Part shown: one piece after another, positions 5,741 through 6,893 of the stretch
How the letters are laid out: every line of letters begins with the position of its first letter
Position numbering within the stretch: the stretch's first letter is position 1
NCBI RefSeq assembly: GCF_029933015.1
Contig: NZ_JAOZOZ010000008.1
Location: forward strand, 9,965-16,857
DNA from: Hydrogenimonas sp.
Lineage (GTDB): Bacteria > Campylobacterota > Campylobacteria > Campylobacterales > Hydrogenimonadaceae
Reading direction: 5' to 3'
Length of the DNA: 6,893 bases
Made by a program: the position numbers and the translations under genes
The notes under the pieces: generated by a model
Told to the model about the DNA's origin: nothing
What the model saw: only the letters and a program-made list of their open reading frames with translations
The model's database searches: none

Positions 5741-5761
5741 CATTCTTCATTCTTCATTCAA
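5741..5761 (-). repeat. Heptamer tandem array, CATTCTT type
   Basis: The plus strand reads CATTCTT, CATTCTT, CATTCAA. In the phase CTTCATT it matches the right array of copy A (TTTCATT). On the minus strand it carries TGAs at 5760, 5756 and 5749. No minus-strand gene ends here, which argues against a role tied only to stop codons. Confidence 0.8.
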
Positions 5762-5771
5762 AAAATCCAGA

Positions 5772-5807
5772 AGCATAGCGAATGGATCACCCGTTGAGCA
5801 TAGCGAA
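5772..5807 (+). repeat. Direct repeat AGCATAGCGAA upstream of the 5903 gene
   Basis: Identical 11-base copies lie at 5772-5782 and 5797-5807, 25 bases apart start to start. The nearby GAGCGAAGCG (5811-5820) also occurs at 169-178 inside copy A. No convincing -10 box for the downstream gene was found in 5762-5902. The repeat could be an operator or more intergenic-repeat debris; nothing here decides. Confidence 0.5.
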
Positions 5808-5902
5808 ACAGAGCGAAGCGCCGGGCCCGCTGCCGAAGCGGACTCAGCGTCAGCGTAGGTCGTCGGGCTTTGCCTGGCGACCGTGATCCAGGAGTGAAAC
5901 GG

Positions 5903-6589
5903 ATGGACTTCTATGAAAAGTGGCTGGAGTACGACTACAACCCCTGGATCCTCTTCGATACCAACGGCAAAGTGGTCACTCTCAACCAGGAAGCGCAGTT
6001 TCTTCTGGCGGAGGTGACACCCCACGAAATCTTCGAACTGGCCGTCAGTTACGCCAACCGGTCCTACGGCTTCAAAACGACGATGTTGGATCTGGAGTAC
6101 GGCAAGTACGAATTTTTCGGCATCATGGTCGGGTACGAGGACAACGACGCCATCGCCATACGCCTCTACCGCAAACCGCCCGAGCGCATCGCCGAACCCC
6201 ATATCCATCCGCTGGGCCATCACAATATCTACACCCTCATCGATCTGGCCGTCAGTACCGCCTCCATCAGCCGACAAAACGGCTTCACGACACTGCTCGA
6301 CCCCGCTTTTCCCGATATCCGGATCGATCCCGAAGTCTTTATCCAGCTTCTGTCACAGATATTCGACTGCTTCGAAGACAGCTCGGAGATAAAAATTTCA
6401 CTATCGCTCAAAACCGGAGAGACGATCAGGTTCGAAGAGAAACGCTATCCGATTTTCCGGCTCTCCATACAAGGCGATCCCAAAGAGTCATGCCCCATAC
6501 AGAGGATCAAGGATCTCGCCCACCGCATGAACGGATACATTTCACGGAAAAAAGACCAGCTGACCCTGGAAGCCCCGCTGATCATGTAG
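5903..6589 (+). CDS. Uncharacterised protein with PAS-like front and degenerate histidine-kinase ATPase-like back
   Basis: The 228-residue soluble protein has no signal peptide or membrane segment. Residues 1-90 look like a PAS-type sensor (NPWILFDTNGKVVTLNQEAQ at 13-32, then a beta-rich part with FFGIMVGYEDNDAIAIRLYR at 71-90). Residues 105-125 form a helical stretch starting GHHNIYTLIDLAVS. Residues about 140-228 align loosely by eye with the GHKL ATPase domain of histidine kinases: QLLSQIFDCFED (148-159) where the N-box would be, FRLSIQGD (185-192) where the G1 box would be, and an IKDLAHRMNGYISRKKDQLT helix-strand ending with LEAPLI. The N-box asparagine, the glycine-rich lid and a clear phospho-accepting H-box are missing, so it is probably not an active kinase. 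The start ATG 5903 has AGGAG (5890-5894) 8 bases upstream; an upstream TTG at 5870 is less likely. I believe similar proteins occur in other Campylobacterota, but this is from memory. It is more likely a signalling adaptor than an enzyme. Confidence 0.8.
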   Translation: MDFYEKWLEYDYNPWILFDTNGKVVTLNQEAQFLLAEVTPHEIFELAVSYANRSYGFKTTMLDLEYGKYEFFGIMVGYEDNDAIAIRLYRKPPERIAEPHIHPLGHHNIYTLIDLAVSTASISRQNGFTTLLDPAFPDIRIDPEVFIQLLSQIFDCFEDSSEIKISLSLKTGETIRFEEKRYPIFRLSIQGDPKESCPIQRIKDLAHRMNGYISRKKDQLTLEAPLIM

Positions 6590-6611
6590 GACCCGCTTCA
6601 CCCAACCACCC

Positions 6612-6646
6612 TTCTCACTATTTACCGTTCACTGTTCACCGTTCAC
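6612..6646 (-). repeat. Heptamer tandem array at the end of the 6636 gene
   Basis: The minus-strand units are GTGAACG, GTGAACA, GTGAACG, GTAAATA, GTGAGAA: five copies with a strict 7-base period. The stop codon of the small membrane protein (6638-6636) is the TGA of the second unit, and the first unit lies in the last codons. Further stops at 6631, 6624 and 6617 fall in the other two frames and then the original one. The array fills most of the gap between two convergent genes, and no hairpin terminator is seen there. Confidence 0.85.
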
Positions 6647-6863
6647 CAAAATAGAGCGTACCCGCCACCACGAGAGGGGCGAGTCCCGCACCGGCGAGAT
6701 AAAGAAGCGGATCGAAAAGATCGCTGCGTATCAGAGCGTAGACACCGGCGACCAACAGGAGGTAGGCGACTATACGATAAAGGGAAATCGCGGGTTTCGC
6801 GGTCTTCAGAAAGCCTTTGAGGCCCCTGCGGCTCTTTTTGAGACGCCGCTTCTCCTCCGCCAT
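6636..6863 (-). CDS. Small two-helix membrane protein of unknown function
   Basis: The 75-residue protein has a strongly basic N-terminus (EEKRRLKKSRRGLKGFLK, 3-20) and two hydrophobic segments (SLYRIVAYLLLVAGVYALI at about 27-45 and LLYLAGAGLAPLVVAGTLYF at 53-72). They are joined by a short loop with RSDLFDP. The positive-inside rule places the N-terminus in the cytoplasm and probably both ends inside. The start chosen is ATG 6863-6861, with GGAGAG 3 bases upstream. The same frame stays open to the window edge and would add AENPKEIGEI, so the true start may lie outside and the protein may be longer. I do not recognise the family. It is convergent with the PAS-like gene. Confidence 0.7.
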   Translation of the reverse strand: MAEEKRRLKKSRRGLKGFLKTAKPAISLYRIVAYLLLVAGVYALIRSDLFDPLLYLAGAGLAPLVVAGTLYFGER

Positions 6864-6893
6864 GATCTCTCCGATCTCTTTGGGATTTTCGGC

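Larger units (their letters stand above)
5649..5761 (+). repeat. Composite intergenic repeat element, copy B
   Basis: The parts and their order match copy A at 110-219. The left heptamer array is ATGGAGA, ATTGAAA, ATTGAGA, ATTGAGA, ATGCAGG (5649-5683). Next come a hairpin with a TTC loop (5689-5699), a second hairpin (5720-5734), the octamer CGACATTC (5738-5745), and a right heptamer array CTTCATT, CTTCATT (5745-5758) running to 5761. The left end begins 2 bases after the 17-bp inverted repeat of rpoD. The TGAs at 5658, 5665 and 5672 close all three forward frames after rpoD. There is no coding capacity. Confidence 0.7.

Noticed and set aside
5870..5902. TTG start giving 11 extra residues on the PAS-like protein
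   Set aside because: It is a weaker start codon without a ribosome site. ATG at 5903 has AGGAG at good spacing.
5649..5902. Insertion sequence or tRNA/ncRNA gene downstream of rpoD
   Set aside because: There is no transposase, target duplication, cloverleaf or recognisable RNA. Only heptamer arrays, hairpins and short direct repeats are present.

Overview
The window looks like chromosomal DNA from a motile Campylobacterota (formerly Epsilonproteobacteria). The evidence is the FlgF/FlgG2-FlgG rod pair behind a sigma-54 promoter, a Campylobacterota-style RpoD divergent from it, the short (archaeal-type) LeuD, and promoters with a perfect TATAAT behind T-rich DNA rather than a clear -35 box. 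The coding regions look GC-rich for this phylum. Together with the flagellar genes this would suit a Hydrogenimonas-like organism, but that placement is inference from memory.

Layout. Positions 1-79 (minus) hold the first codons of a small TPR-like protein running off the window. Positions 215-1788 (minus) hold leuD and leuB, two leucine-biosynthesis genes that overlap by one base and share one promoter. Positions 1982-3622 (minus) hold flgG and flgF/flgG2, flagellar rod genes transcribed together from a sigma-54 promoter. Positions 3803-5629 (plus) hold rpoD, the housekeeping sigma factor, with its own sigma-70-type promoter and a good intrinsic terminator. Positions 5903-6589 (plus) hold a conserved-looking protein with a PAS-like front and a degenerate histidine-kinase ATPase-like back. 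Positions 6636-6863 (minus) hold a small two-helix membrane protein, convergent with it.

The genes are ordinary core functions; the unusual part is the DNA between them. Two intergenic regions, 110-219 and 5649-5761, share one architecture in the same orientation on the plus strand. Each has a left array of heptamers (consensus ATTGRNA), one or two short hairpins with TTC or TTT loops, the octamer CGACATTC, and a right array of heptamers (consensus NTTCATT). Each is also preceded, 2-3 bases to its left, by a 17-bp inverted repeat. One arm of that repeat is the edge of the neighbouring gene: the start of the TPR gene in one case and the end of rpoD in the other. Two further gene ends carry related 7- or 8-base arrays (1913-1972 and 6612-6646). 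Because the unit length is not a multiple of three and each unit usually contains TGA or TAA, the arrays downstream of leuB, flgG, rpoD and the 6636 gene put stop codons in all three frames. This looks like a dispersed family of small intergenic elements and is the best candidate here for something undescribed.
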